From Sphingobacterium sp. SYP-B4668 (GTDB lineage: Bacteria > Bacteroidota > Bacteroidia > Sphingobacteriales > Sphingobacteriaceae): a DNA stretch of 64,000 bases. The position numbers were made by a program, and so were the translations under genes. Shown here one piece after another: positions 8,963-18,574 of this stretch. The DNA is taken from contig NZ_CP115483.1 of assembly GCF_027627455.1 (NCBI RefSeq), forward strand, positions 1,984,001 to 2,048,000, given 5' to 3'. Numbering within the stretch: position 1 is the stretch's first letter; each line of letters begins with the position of its first letter. Below the pieces are notes generated by a model. That model was not told where the DNA came from and made no database searches. It saw nothing but the letters and a program-made list of their open reading frames with translations.

Positions 8963-8991
8963 AATTCTTTATTGACTTATTAACTAAGCAA

Positions 8992-9462
8992 GTGATGACA
9001 AAAATAGAACAGCGGGTTCAAGAATTGGTTTTAGAGAAGATAAGTGATCGATCCGATTTATTTATAGTAAGCATCCATATGAAGGGGAATGGAGTATTGG
9101 AGATTTTGATGGATGGGGATCAGGGAATAGCCATTGAGGACTGCGTTAAAATTAGTCGGCACGTGGGGTTTCATTTGGAAGAAGAAGAGGTCATTGCGAC
9201 CGCTTACCGATTAGAGGTTTCTTCTCCGGGAATTGATAGCCCTTTGGTATTAGTTCGTCAGTACGAAAAGAATATTGGACGTAGTGTGCAGGTCAAGACC
9301 CCTGAAGGCGAAAAACGTGAGGGTAAGCTTTTGGAGGTGTCTTCTACTGCAATTACAATCGAAGAGAGTAAAAAAGAAAAAGGGAAGAAGGCCGAATTAA
9401 TACAAGCGGTGATTCCATTTGAACAGATAACAGAAACAAAGGTGTTAATTTCATTTAAGTAA
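8992..9462 (+). CDS. rimP: Ribosome maturation factor RimP
   Basis: RimP assists 30S subunit maturation. The 156-residue length and the order rimP-nusA-infB fit the family. The N-terminal half contains ISRHVGFHLEEEE and the diagnostic LEVSSPGIDSPL; the C-terminal half is the SH3-like domain with EGEKREGKLLEVS. Two consecutive ATG codons (8992 and 8995) are possible starts. nusA begins 2 bp after the stop, so the two genes are co-transcribed. Confidence 0.95.
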   Translation: MMTKIEQRVQELVLEKISDRSDLFIVSIHMKGNGVLEILMDGDQGIAIEDCVKISRHVGFHLEEEEVIATAYRLEVSSPGIDSPLVLVRQYEKNIGRSVQVKTPEGEKREGKLLEVSSTAITIEESKKEKGKKAELIQAVIPFEQITETKVLISFK

Positions 9463-9464
9463 AA

Positions 9465-10703
9465 ATGAGCAGCAATATCAATTTGATTGACTCTTTTCAG
9501 GAGTTTAAAGAGTTTAAAAACATTGACCGACCTACGGTAATCTCTGTATTGGAAGAAGTATTTCGCAGTATGATTCGGAAGCGCTTCGGTACAGATGAGA
9601 ATGTGGACGTAATCGTCAATCCTGATAACGGAGATTTAGAGATTTGGCGTACCCGTGTGGTCGTTGAAGATGAATTTTCAGAAGACGATGATTTGGAGAT
9701 TGAATTGGCTGAGGCGAATCAAATCGATCCTGATCTGGAGGTCGGTGATGACTATATCGAACAGATTACATTAGAAAGTTTCGGTCGTCGCGCAATTTTG
9801 GCTGCACGTCAGACTTTAGTTTCTAAAGTTTTGGAACTAGAGAAGGACGAGGTCTTCAAAAAGTACAAAGATCGCGAGGGAGAGTTGGTCATCGGTGAGG
9901 TGTACCAGATTTGGAAGAAAGAAATCTTGGTATTAGATGATGATGGTAACGAATTGATTTTGCCAAAGACCGAGCAGATTCCAGCCGATTATTTCAAAAA
10001 AGGAGATAGTATTCGTGCGGTAGTGCACAAGGTCGATATGATGAATAATAATCCAAAGATTATCATCTCTCGTACGGCACCTGAATTTCTACAGCGTCTG
10101 TTTGAGTTAGAGGTTCCTGAGATTTTCGATGGTTTGATTACCATCAAGAAAATTGTACGTGAACCGGGCGAGCGCGCTAAGGTAGCTGTTGAATCCTATG
10201 ATGATCGTATCGATCCGGTTGGAGCATGTGTGGGAATGAAGGGTTCGCGTATCCATGGTATCGTCAGAGAGTTGAGAAATGAAAATATTGACGTTATTAA
10301 TTTTACGACAAATCACTCTTTATACATTACGAGGGCTTTAAGTCCTGCACGTATTGGTTCAATAAAAATTGATGAAGAAAACAAAGCTGCGGCGGTGTAT
10401 TTGAAATCTGACCAAGTATCTTTAGCGATTGGTCGTGGTGGACACAATATCAAGTTGGCAGGTAAATTGACCGGATACGAAATTGACGTATACCGGGAGA
10501 ATGATGAGTTTGATGAGGATGTGGATATCGAAGAATTCAGCGACGAAATCGAAGGCTGGATTATCGAGGAATTGAAACGTGTAGGTCTAGATACTGCAAA
10601 GTCTGTGCTTTCTTTGACAGAAGAAGAGTTGGTCAGACGGACAGATTTGGAAGAAGATACGATTCAAGAGTTGGTCCGCATTCTGCAATCCGAGTTTGAA
10701 TAG
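9465..10703 (+). CDS. nusA: Transcription termination/antitermination factor NusA
   Basis: The 412 residues show the N-terminal RNA-polymerase-binding domain, an S1 domain at about 130-200 (GELVIGEVYQIWKKEILVL), and two KH domains with GACVGMKGSRIHGIVREL and AIGRGGHNIKLAGKLTGYEI. The tail ends in an acidic helical segment rather than the long acidic repeats of E. coli. The C-terminal 60 residues (KRVGLDTAKSVLSLTEEELV) resemble a helix-hairpin-helix repeat. It binds RNA and RNA polymerase. Co-transcribed with rimP. Confidence 0.97.
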   Translation: MSSNINLIDSFQEFKEFKNIDRPTVISVLEEVFRSMIRKRFGTDENVDVIVNPDNGDLEIWRTRVVVEDEFSEDDDLEIELAEANQIDPDLEVGDDYIEQITLESFGRRAILAARQTLVSKVLELEKDEVFKKYKDREGELVIGEVYQIWKKEILVLDDDGNELILPKTEQIPADYFKKGDSIRAVVHKVDMMNNNPKIIISRTAPEFLQRLFELEVPEIFDGLITIKKIVREPGERAKVAVESYDDRIDPVGACVGMKGSRIHGIVRELRNENIDVINFTTNHSLYITRALSPARIGSIKIDEENKAAAVYLKSDQVSLAIGRGGHNIKLAGKLTGYEIDVYRENDEFDEDVDIEEFSDEIEGWIIEELKRVGLDTAKSVLSLTEEELVRRTDLEEDTIQELVRILQSEFE

Positions 10704-10709
10704 CCTTGG

Positions 10710-10752
10710 ACTCACAATTTATTCATACAGCAATTTTGAATAAATTGTGAGT
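10710..10752 (+). repeat. 16-bp perfect inverted repeat between nusA and infB
   Basis: The arms 10710-10725 and 10737-10752 are exactly complementary with an 11-nt loop, beginning 7 nt after the nusA stop. It is followed by A-rich sequence, not U, so it is a poor intrinsic terminator. It may be an RNA-processing or 3'-end stabilising hairpin. A TATTTTTG -7 box at 10770-10777 follows, with ATTG inside the hairpin arm 22 nt upstream, so infB may have its own promoter. Confidence 0.6.
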
Positions 10753-10806
10753 TACAAGTAAAAAAAACATATTTTTGTATATACTTATAATTACAGGACA
10801 TAATAA

Positions 10807-13800
10807 ATGACAGAAGGTAAAAGCATAAACTTACTAAAAGCAGCAAAAGAACTTAACATTGGTATCGCAACCGCTGTTGATTATTTAGTAAAAAAAGGTT
10901 TTGATGTGGAATCGAAGCCTAATACTAAATTATCAGGGGAGATGTACGGTGTTCTTTTGAGCGAATTTCAAGGTGACAAGATTGTTAAGGACGAGGCAAA
11001 GCAAATCGTAATTGGTAAAATTCGCCGTGATGAGTCGCCTGCTGGAAGTGGCAATGTGGCACCTAAAGAATCTGTCTCTGAAAAAGAGGATACGACTGAG
11101 GTGAAGGAGATTTTGATTAAGAATGCTCCTGTCGAAGCTGCAGTTCCGGCGAAGCCAAAAGATGTTGAAGAAAAGAAAGCTACCGAAGATCATCCCCATT
11201 TATCAGGAATGAAAATCGTAGGAAAGATTGACTTGGATAGCTTGGGAAAAGGTAAGCCTAAGAAAAATGAAGAAACAAATGAGCCTGTTTCGCAGAAAAC
11301 CGATGAACCTAAGCCGGTTGAAGCTAAAGAGGAAAAGGTTATAGAACCTGTTGAAAAGCCTAAAGAAGTGACAAAACCAGTCGTTACAGAGAAAGTCGAG
11401 ATTCCGAAAGAAGCTCCGGTTGTACAAGCTCCTAAGATAGTAGAGCCTGTTAAGCCAGTTGTCCAGGAAACCAAACCTGTGGTTCAGCCTGAGAAGAAAG
11501 AAGAAGTAAAACCCGCTCCGGTGCCAGAAGTCAAGAAAGCAGCTCCTCAGGATGATGTTATTCGTGCAAGAGCCGAGAGTTTAAGTGGTCCTAAAGTGAT
11601 TGGCAAAATTGAATTGCCGGTTGCGCGTCCATCTCATAGAGATAGACCAGTGGCTTCCTCTTCAAACGCCACAGGTAATGCTAATGATCAAAAGCGTAAG
11701 CGTAAGCGTACGAACAATGCTCCAAATACAGGGGGGAATAATCAGCAGCAAAATAGACCGGGCGGTCATCAACAAGGTGGTGGTCAAGGCGGACAGGGTG
11801 GTCAAGGTGGTCAAACTGGGCCTGGAAATAACCAAAATCGTCCTGGAGGTAATAATCAAAACCGCCCTGGTGGTCATAATCAAAATCGCCCCGGTGGAAA
11901 TTATCAAGGAAAAGGTGGTAATAGACCTGGTTTCCAAGGTAGAACAAAACCTGTTGAAAACAAGGAAGAACCTTCAGAAAAGGAAATCCAAGATCAAATC
12001 AAAGCAACACTTGCTCGTTTGAGTGGTGCTGGTAAATCTGGTAAATTTGCTCAACGTGCCAAATTGCGTCGTCAAAAACGTGATGAGGTAGCACATAGTG
12101 CAGAAGAGGCTGCATTGGAACAAGAAATGATGTCCAAAGTATTGCGTGTAACAGAATTTGTAACCGCAAATGAATTGGCCAATCTAATGGATGTATCTGT
12201 TACACAGATTATCGCTACTTGTATGAGCCTTGGTCTATTTGTCTCGATCAACCAACGTTTGGATGCAGAGACTTTAGCAATTGTTGCAGATGAGTTTGGA
12301 TATCAAATTGAGTTTATCAAGCCTGAGGATGAAGAAGTAGCTGAGCTGGAAGAGCCGGATAGTCCCGATGAATTAGTGATGCGTGCACCTATTGTTACGG
12401 TAATGGGACACGTTGACCACGGTAAGACATCTTTACTGGATTATATCCGTAAAGCTAACGTTACAGGTGGTGAAGCCGGGGGGATTACGCAGCACATAGG
12501 TGCTTATGCAGTGAAACTTGAAGACGGTAGAAAGATTACATTCTTGGATACACCGGGTCACGAGGCCTTTACGGCCATGCGTGCACGTGGTGCGAAGATT
12601 ACGGATATCGCGATTATCGTAATTGCAGCGGACGATAGTGTGATGCCTCAAACAAAGGAGGCTATCAACCATGCCCAAGCGGCAGGAGTACCAATCGTAT
12701 TTGCTTTTACCAAAGTAGATAAACCAGGTGCTAATACGGATAAGATACGTGAACAGTTGTCTGTCATGAATATCTTGGTAGAAGATTGGGGTGGTAAATA
12801 TCAATGTCAAGAAATCTCGGGTAAAACAGGTCTGAATGTAGATTTGTTGCTAGAAAAAGTATTACTGGAAGCAGAAATGTTAGATCTGAAGGCTGATCCT
12901 AAGAAGCGTGCGGTGGGATCTGTTATCGAGTCGGCATTAGATAAGGGACGCGGTATTGTGACAACAGTATTGATTGAAGGTGGTACATTACGTATCGGAG
13001 ATCCAATCCTTGCGGGATCACACAGTGGTAAAGTGAAGGCTTTGACCAATGAACGTGGCGAACGTGTGAAGGAAGCAGGACCATCTACGCCAGTCCAAAT
13101 TTTGGGTATGGCAGGTGCACCGACTGCAGGGGATAAATTCTACGTCTTAGAAAGTGAATCGGAAGCACGGCAAGTGGCGAACAAGCGATTACAGTTGCAA
13201 CGTGAGCAAGGTATGCGTGCGCAGAAACATATTACACTGGCAGAGATTGGCCGTCGTTTGGCTATCGGTAACTTTAAGGAGCTGAACGTTATTGTGAAAG
13301 GTGACGTGGATGGTTCAATCGAGGCGTTGTCAGATTCATTGTTGAACTTGTCAACAGACGAGATTCAAGTAAATGTAATCCACAAGTCTGTTGGTCAGAT
13401 TTCAGAGTCGGATGTATTGTTGGCATCTGCTTCGGATGCGATTATCATCGGTTTCCAGGTAAGACCATCACAAGGTGCTCGTAAGCTTGCTGAGCAGGAG
13501 CAAATCGATATCAGGCTTTACTCTATCATCTACGATGCTATTGAGGAATTGAAGTCGGCTATGGAAGGTATGTTAGCTCCCAAATTGGAAGAGAAGATTG
13601 TTGCGAACGTTGAAATTCGCGAAACATTCAAAATATCAAAGGTGGGCACGATTGCAGGTTGTATGGTGTTAGATGGAAAAATCAACAGAAACAGCGATAT
13701 TCGTATCGTACGGGATGGTGTTGTCATCTTTACCGGTAAACTTGCCTCTCTAAAACGTTTCAAAGATGACGTGAAGGAAGTATCTCAAGGATATGAATGT

Positions 13801-13887
13801 GGTCTTAACATCCAAGGATATAACGATATCCACGAGGGTGATATCGTAGAGGCCTTCGAGCAAGTAGAAGTAAAACGTAAATTGTAA
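10807..13887 (+). CDS. infB: Translation initiation factor IF-2
   Basis: IF-2 is the GTPase that brings initiator tRNA to the 30S subunit. The 1026 residues have an IF2_N-like start ([22 protein letters not shown]), a Lys/Glu/Pro-rich segment at about 75-260, a Gly/Asn/Gln/Arg-rich segment at about 310-380, and then the G domain with GHVDHGKTS (P-loop), [15 protein letters not shown] (G3) and TKVD (G4). Domain II and the C-terminal fMet-tRNA-binding domains follow. The extended disordered N-terminus is typical of Bacteroidota IF-2. The gene ends at a strong terminator. Confidence 0.98.
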   Translation: MTEGKSINLLKAAKELNIGIATAVDYLVKKGFDVESKPNTKLSGEMYGVLLSEFQGDKIVKDEAKQIVIGKIRRDESPAGSGNVAPKESVSEKEDTTEVKEILIKNAPVEAAVPAKPKDVEEKKATEDHPHLSGMKIVGKIDLDSLGKGKPKKNEETNEPVSQKTDEPKPVEAKEEKVIEPVEKPKEVTKPVVTEKVEIPKEAPVVQAPKIVEPVKPVVQETKPVVQPEKKEEVKPAPVPEVKKAAPQDDVIRARAESLSGPKVIGKIELPVARPSHRDRPVASSSNATGNANDQKRKRKRTNNAPNTGGNNQQQNRPGGHQQGGGQGGQGGQGGQTGPGNNQNRPGGNNQNRPGGHNQNRPGGNYQGKGGNRPGFQGRTKPVENKEEPSEKEIQDQIKATLARLSGAGKSGKFAQRAKLRRQKRDEVAHSAEEAALEQEMMSKVLRVTEFVTANELANLMDVSVTQIIATCMSLGLFVSINQRLDAETLAIVADEFGYQIEFIKPEDEEVAELEEPDSPDELVMRAPIVTVMGHVDHGKTSLLDYIRKANVTGGEAGGITQHIGAYAVKLEDGRKITFLDTPGHEAFTAMRARGAKITDIAIIVIAADDSVMPQTKEAINHAQAAGVPIVFAFTKVDKPGANTDKIREQLSVMNILVEDWGGKYQCQEISGKTGLNVDLLLEKVLLEAEMLDLKADPKKRAVGSVIESALDKGRGIVTTVLIEGGTLRIGDPILAGSHSGKVKALTNERGERVKEAGPSTPVQILGMAGAPTAGDKFYVLESESEARQVANKRLQLQREQGMRAQKHITLAEIGRRLAIGNFKELNVIVKGDVDGSIEALSDSLLNLSTDEIQVNVIHKSVGQISESDVLLASASDAIIIGFQVRPSQGARKLAEQEQIDIRLYSIIYDAIEELKSAMEGMLAPKLEEKIVANVEIRETFKISKVGTIAGCMVLDGKINRNSDIRIVRDGVVIFTGKLASLKRFKDDVKEVSQGYECGLNIQGYNDIHEGDIVEAFEQVEVKRKL

Positions 13888-13908
13888 TTAATTTTTACAT
13901 ATAGCTGA

Positions 13909-13939
13909 AACCCCATCTCCAGAAGAGATGGGGTTTTTT
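13909..13939 (+). terminator. Terminator of the rimP-nusA-infB operon
   Basis: AACCCCATCTC (13909-13919) pairs with GAGATGGGGTT (13925-13935), followed by a T-run to 13939. A TATCTTTG box at 13942-13949 lies directly after it, only 4 nt before the next start codon. Confidence 0.95.
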
Positions 13940-13953
13940 ATTATCTTTGAAAT

Positions 13954-15000
13954 ATGCACAAGCTTCGTATTTCGGCTTTAAGGCAAGAGCCTAATCAGAA
14001 TATTTCTATTGATTTCGATCCTGTTGAAGGTACTTATCCTGCCTACAAAGCAGGTCAATTTTTGACGCTCATTTTTACGTTTGATGAACGGGAGATCCGA
14101 CGATCATATTCCTTTAAAAGCTCGCCATATGTTGATGAACCATTGAGCATTGCAGTAAAACGTGTCGATAATGGGGAGATATCCCGATTTTTGCATCATA
14201 AGATAGAAACAGGGCAGGAGATATCGGTGTTGGAGCCTCAGGGGCTTTTTGTATATGAACCTGTTGTTGATACGCAACGGACTGTTTTTCTTTTTGCCGC
14301 AGGTATTGGCATTACACCGCTTTTTTCCATATTGAAGACTGCTTTGGTCGCTGAGGTACAATCAAAGGTCGTGTTGGTCTATAGCAACAGTTCTCCTGAG
14401 CAAACTCCTTTCTTAGAGGAACTGGATGATTGGCAAAAACGATATCCCTCTAGATTTCATATTATATGGGTATTCTCGAATAGTAAAAACTTGATGAAAG
14501 CCAGATTGAATCGGGATTTTATTTATGATATCCTGGGCGAACATGTCTCCGAGCAGCAGCCGGATACTTTATTTTTCACTTGCGGACCAGTGATCTATAT
14601 GGACCTTTGTAGATTTACACTTGTGGGTATGGGGTATCCAGAACATCAGATTCGACGGGAAACATTCTTATTACCCGAGAATGAAGAGGACGATGATGAT
14701 GAGACGGAGAAAATCGTTGATGAAACGAGTTACGATATTTTCTTGAATTTCCAAGGTCAGTCTTACCCATTGACTATTCCCTATAATAAATCCATTTTGG
14801 ATGTTGGTCTTGAGCATAAGATTAAATTGCCGTATTCCTGCAAATCAGGTATGTGTAGTACATGTATTTCACAATGTTCCAAAGGTCATGTACGGATGGA
14901 TTATAACGAGATATTGACCGATCGAGAAGTAGACAATGGACGTATATTGTTGTGTACAGGTCATCCTACCGAGGACGGAACGGTAATCGATGTGTTATGA
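13954..15000 (+). CDS. PaaE-like ferredoxin reductase with C-terminal 2Fe-2S domain
   Basis: The 348 residues contain an FAD-binding domain with RRSYSFKSSPY (the RxYS flavin motif), an NAD(P)-binding domain with AAGIGITPLFSILKT, an acidic linker (EEDDDDETE) and a plant-type ferredoxin domain with CKSGMCSTC (C-x4-C-x2-C) and a last Cys in LLCTGHP. This architecture is that of PaaE-type oxygenase reductases. No phenylacetate genes are nearby, so the electron acceptor is unknown. The gene lies 64 bp before the acetoacetyl-CoA synthetase gene on the same strand. Confidence 0.88.
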   Translation: MHKLRISALRQEPNQNISIDFDPVEGTYPAYKAGQFLTLIFTFDEREIRRSYSFKSSPYVDEPLSIAVKRVDNGEISRFLHHKIETGQEISVLEPQGLFVYEPVVDTQRTVFLFAAGIGITPLFSILKTALVAEVQSKVVLVYSNSSPEQTPFLEELDDWQKRYPSRFHIIWVFSNSKNLMKARLNRDFIYDILGEHVSEQQPDTLFFTCGPVIYMDLCRFTLVGMGYPEHQIRRETFLLPENEEDDDDETEKIVDETSYDIFLNFQGQSYPLTIPYNKSILDVGLEHKIKLPYSCKSGMCSTCISQCSKGHVRMDYNEILTDREVDNGRILLCTGHPTEDGTVIDVL

Positions 15001-15064
15001 ATATAAGGTTGTGAATGCAATGCATTTTGTCTAAGTTTGGGGCATAACCAATTGCTACACATGT

Positions 15065-16987
15065 ATGAGTGATTTAATTTGGCAACCTCGACTGGAATAT
15101 CGAAACGACTCTACTATCTATCAGTTTAAAACGTATGTAGAGCAAAATTATAGCCGTTCTTTTAGCAATTATGATGAATTTTGGCAATGGTCAGTTGATG
15201 AGTTAGCTGATTTTTGGACATCTATTTATTGCTATTTTGACATCCAATCGCACTCACCTTATGAGTCTGTTTTGAAGACTTCGTCACAGGGATTTATTGG
15301 CAATGAGTGGTTCAAGGGGGCGACTATCAACTATGCCGAACATATCTTTCGTCGTCATACACAGGAGCGACCAGCTGTCATCTATAAATCCGAAAACGCA
15401 GTAGTCAAAGAAGTTTCATGGGATGATTTGGCTTTTCAGGTACAGGCCATTCAACAATTTTTGATAAAAAAAGGAGTTCGGAAGGGCGATCGTATAGCTG
15501 GATTGCTAAACAATACAGTTGAAACCCTTGCTATCTTTTTGGCTGTTAATGCGATAGGTGCGATTTGGTCTTGCTGTTCTACAGACTTCGGAATTGCGAG
15601 TGTCGTGGAGCGATTTGAGGTCATTGAACCTAAGATTCTTTTTGCAGATAAGGACTATTCGTACAATGGAAAGGTATATGATAAGCGAGATGCTGCAACC
15701 GAAATCAAGAATCATGTACCTTCGCTTCGTGATGTTGTATTGGTGCACGGGGATATTTGGCAGACTATATGGAACGAGGTAGATACCAGTATGCCGTTGT
15801 ATTTTGTGCCGGTGGCATTTGATCATCCGATTTGGATTTTGTATTCGTCGGGTACCACTGGTAAGCCAAAAGCCATTACCCATAGTTCGGGCGGAAATTT
15901 GATTGAACATTTCAAAGCGATGGCACTTCATCAGAATGTTCAGACAGGAGATCGATTTATGTGGTATTCTACTACAGGTTGGATGATGTGGAACTATGCG
16001 CTAGCCTCTTTATTGGTGGGTGCTACCTTATGTATATATGATGGGTCGCCTGTATTTCCTGAACGGACTTCTATGTGGAAATTTGCTGCTGAGCAGAAGA
16101 TCAATCATATAGGGGCCGGAGCTACTTATTTCACTTCTTGTCATGATTTGGATTTGAAGATACTGTCTATGGACTTGAAGACTATAGGGTCGACAGGTTC
16201 GCCGCTACCTCCAGATACCTCTAGATGGCTTCAGCATCAGTTCGTGGATACTCAAATTGTGTCATTGAGTGGTGGGACGGATGTGTGCAGTGCTTTTTTA
16301 TCGGGTAATGCGCTTTTACCTGTGTATGCTGGGGAGATACAATGTCGAACGTTAGGAGCTAAGGTGGTTGCATACAATGAGGCTGGAGTTGCTGTGTATG
16401 ATGAAGTCGGTGAGTTGGTTATCGAAGAGCCTATGCCTTCGATGCCTTTATATTTCTGGAAAGATGAGGACAATCGCAAATATCAGGAGAGCTATTTTGA
16501 AAAATACCCAGGAGTATGGTGTCATGGTGATTGGATAAGGATTACATCGCATAATAATGGTGTTATCATATACGGACGATCGGATGCAACATTAAATAGG
16601 GGTGGGGTACGGATAGGTACAGCTGAGGTCTATAACGTGCTGAGTACCTTTGAGGAAATAGAGGATAGTCTTGTTATTTGTATAGATGGCAAGGATGGAA
16701 GTGCTGTAATGCCGCTGTACATAAAAATGAAAGCGGGTGTTAAGTTGGATGACGTGCTTCGTGTCGAAATCAAACAACGATTGCGTTCTACGTATAGTCC
16801 TAGACATGTGCCTGACCAAATTGTTGAAGTCCCTGATATCCCGTATACGATGAGTGGAAAGAAATTAGAGATTCCTGTAAAGAAGATTATGATGGGGATC
16901 CCTATAGCGCGCGCTGTCAGTATAGATGTCGTTAAAAATCCGGCTGCTTTGGATTTTTGGTTGATGGCGGATAAGCAATTTTCCTAA
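15065..16987 (+). CDS. Acetoacetyl-CoA synthetase
   Basis: This ANL-family enzyme would activate acetoacetate with ATP and CoA. The 640 residues carry the AMP-binding motif YSSGTTGKPKAI, the acetyl-CoA-synthetase-type N-terminal domain (FSNYDEFWQWSVDELADFW), a GDWIRI motif, and the C-terminal Lys motif SGKKLEIPVKK. A solitary 640-residue length with WMMWNYALASLL fits acetoacetate-CoA ligase (AacS) better than acetyl-CoA synthetase. The substrate is inferred from overall similarity. No ketone-body operon surrounds it. Confidence 0.88.
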   Translation: MSDLIWQPRLEYRNDSTIYQFKTYVEQNYSRSFSNYDEFWQWSVDELADFWTSIYCYFDIQSHSPYESVLKTSSQGFIGNEWFKGATINYAEHIFRRHTQERPAVIYKSENAVVKEVSWDDLAFQVQAIQQFLIKKGVRKGDRIAGLLNNTVETLAIFLAVNAIGAIWSCCSTDFGIASVVERFEVIEPKILFADKDYSYNGKVYDKRDAATEIKNHVPSLRDVVLVHGDIWQTIWNEVDTSMPLYFVPVAFDHPIWILYSSGTTGKPKAITHSSGGNLIEHFKAMALHQNVQTGDRFMWYSTTGWMMWNYALASLLVGATLCIYDGSPVFPERTSMWKFAAEQKINHIGAGATYFTSCHDLDLKILSMDLKTIGSTGSPLPPDTSRWLQHQFVDTQIVSLSGGTDVCSAFLSGNALLPVYAGEIQCRTLGAKVVAYNEAGVAVYDEVGELVIEEPMPSMPLYFWKDEDNRKYQESYFEKYPGVWCHGDWIRITSHNNGVIIYGRSDATLNRGGVRIGTAEVYNVLSTFEEIEDSLVICIDGKDGSAVMPLYIKMKAGVKLDDVLRVEIKQRLRSTYSPRHVPDQIVEVPDIPYTMSGKKLEIPVKKIMMGIPIARAVSIDVVKNPAALDFWLMADKQFS

Positions 16988-17035
16988 ATCGATGGTAGGG
17001 ATGGAGTACGATATTTAAAGATCGATGCTGCTTTT

Positions 17036-17092
17036 AAAAAAAAAGAAAGGTAGGTTTTTCCAAATGATGATATTTGAAAACACCTACCTTTC
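17036..17092 (-). terminator. Terminator of gdhA
   Basis: On the minus strand GAAAGGTAGGT (17082-17092) pairs with ACCTACCTTTC (17045-17055); an inner CAAAT/ATTTG pair extends the stem. Nine U follow (17036-17044). Confidence 0.88.
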
Positions 17093-17121
17093 TTCATAAG
17101 AGGATAGTTCCCCTTTATAGA

Positions 17122-18453
17122 CTAGACAACTCCCTGTGCAATCATAGCTTTGGCAACTTTCAGAAAGCCACCAATATTTGCTCCTTTTAGGTAATTGATA
17201 TGGTTATCATCGTGTCCGTATTTGACGCAGGTCTTATGGATGTTATTCATGATGCCATGTAATTTCTTGTCTACTTTTTCTTTGGTCCATTGCTCTCGGA
17301 TAGAGTTTTGTGACATTTCTAAACCTGAAACGGCTACACCGCCAGCATTGGCTGCTTTTCCTGGGGCAAAAATGACTTTGGCTTTGTGGAATAGCTTGAT
17401 GGCTTCAGCAGTGGAAGGCATGTTAGCACCTTCTGCGACACATGTACATCCGTTGTTGATAAGTAGTTGTGCATCATCGGCATCCAATTCATTTTGAGTG
17501 GCGCAAGGTAAAGCGATGTCACATTTGAATTCCCAAGGATTTTTGCCTTCGTAGTATTTTGCAGTTGGATATTTGGAAACATATTTATCCAAATCACGAC
17601 CTATAGTAGCTACAAACGCTAATTTTTCTGAGGTAATGCCTTCTTCATCATATAAGACACCCTGACTGTTGGAAAGCGTGACTACTTTTGCACCTAGTTG
17701 GATTGCTTTTTCAGCCGCATAGAAAGCAACGTTTCCTGCACCTGAGATGGTCACAATCTTATCTTTTAATTCTTCGTTGCGATAGTCGTATATACAGGAT
17801 ACAAAGTATAGTAATCCATAGCCTGTGGCTTCTGGACGGATGTATGAACCTCCCCAGTTGGCACCTTTTCCGGTCAATACTCCAGTGAAATTATTTTGAA
17901 GACGTTTGTATTGTCCAAACATGTATCCAATTTCGCGTTCGCCTACGCCAATATCTCCTGCAGGGACATCGGTCTCTGCTCCAATGTGACGGTAGAGCTC
18001 CGAGATAAAGCTTTGACAAAATTTCATGATCTCGGTATCAGATTTACCTTTTGGATTGAAATCAGAACCACCTTTACCACCTCCAATTGGAAGACTGGTC
18101 AGGCTATTTTTAAATACTTGTTCAAATGCCAAAAACTTGAGGATACTTAAATTGACATTGGGTGCAAATCGTAAACCTCCTTTATAGGGTCCGATGGCAC
18201 TATTCATTTGTACACGATATCCACGATTTACCTCAATCTCGTTTTTGTCGTTAAGCCAAGCTACACGAAAAGATACCACACGCTCTGGCTCAGCAAGACG
18301 TTCAAGGATTTTTAGTTTTAAAAGCTCGGGTTGATATTCTTCGATATAAGGAATTAAATCCTCAGCGACTTCGGTAACCGCCTGTAGGAATTCTGGTTCG
18401 TTAGGATTACGTTTTTCGATATAATCAATGAATGATTTGTATACTTTCGACAT
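17122..18453 (-). CDS. gdhA: NADP-type glutamate dehydrogenase
   Basis: It catalyses reductive amination of 2-oxoglutarate to glutamate in ammonia assimilation. The 443 residues match the hexameric bacterial GDH: PIGGGKGGSDFNPKGKSD includes the catalytic Lys region, GPYKGGLRFAPNVNLSILKF is the substrate site, and VTISGAGNVAFYAAEKAI is the nucleotide-binding loop. Its length equals the small NADP-dependent class. It is transcribed alone and has its own terminator. Coenzyme preference is inferred from subfamily, not proved. Confidence 0.95.
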   Translation of the reverse strand: MSKVYKSFIDYIEKRNPNEPEFLQAVTEVAEDLIPYIEEYQPELLKLKILERLAEPERVVSFRVAWLNDKNEIEVNRGYRVQMNSAIGPYKGGLRFAPNVNLSILKFLAFEQVFKNSLTSLPIGGGKGGSDFNPKGKSDTEIMKFCQSFISELYRHIGAETDVPAGDIGVGEREIGYMFGQYKRLQNNFTGVLTGKGANWGGSYIRPEATGYGLLYFVSCIYDYRNEELKDKIVTISGAGNVAFYAAEKAIQLGAKVVTLSNSQGVLYDEEGITSEKLAFVATIGRDLDKYVSKYPTAKYYEGKNPWEFKCDIALPCATQNELDADDAQLLINNGCTCVAEGANMPSTAEAIKLFHKAKVIFAPGKAANAGGVAVSGLEMSQNSIREQWTKEKVDKKLHGIMNNIHKTCVKYGHDDNHINYLKGANIGGFLKVAKAMIAQGVV

Positions 18454-18493
18454 ATGGAAATAGGAAGTTTGTAAATTATTGTTGCTAATATAT

Positions 18494-18535
18494 AAAAAAA
18501 AAGCTGAAATTGTTGATATTAATACAATTTCAGCT
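18494..18535 (-). terminator. Terminator of metNIQ
   Basis: A perfect 12-bp stem (18524-18535 with 18502-18513 on the minus strand) with a 10-nt loop is followed by nine U. It separates metQ from gdhA. Confidence 0.92.
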
Positions 18536-18574
18536 AATAAAGTTTGTAATTTTTATATATTCAAAAGGTGGATT

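Noticed and set aside
11750..11940. Regular repeats resembling a CRISPR array
   Set aside because: The repeats are in frame and encode the Gly/Asn/Arg-rich segment of IF-2; there are no unique spacers of even length.
11600..12022. Long alternative-frame ORFs inside infB
   Set aside because: They are produced by the repetitive Gly/Asn/Gln/Arg codons of the IF-2 N-terminal region. The IF-2 frame is continuous and has clear G-domain motifs.
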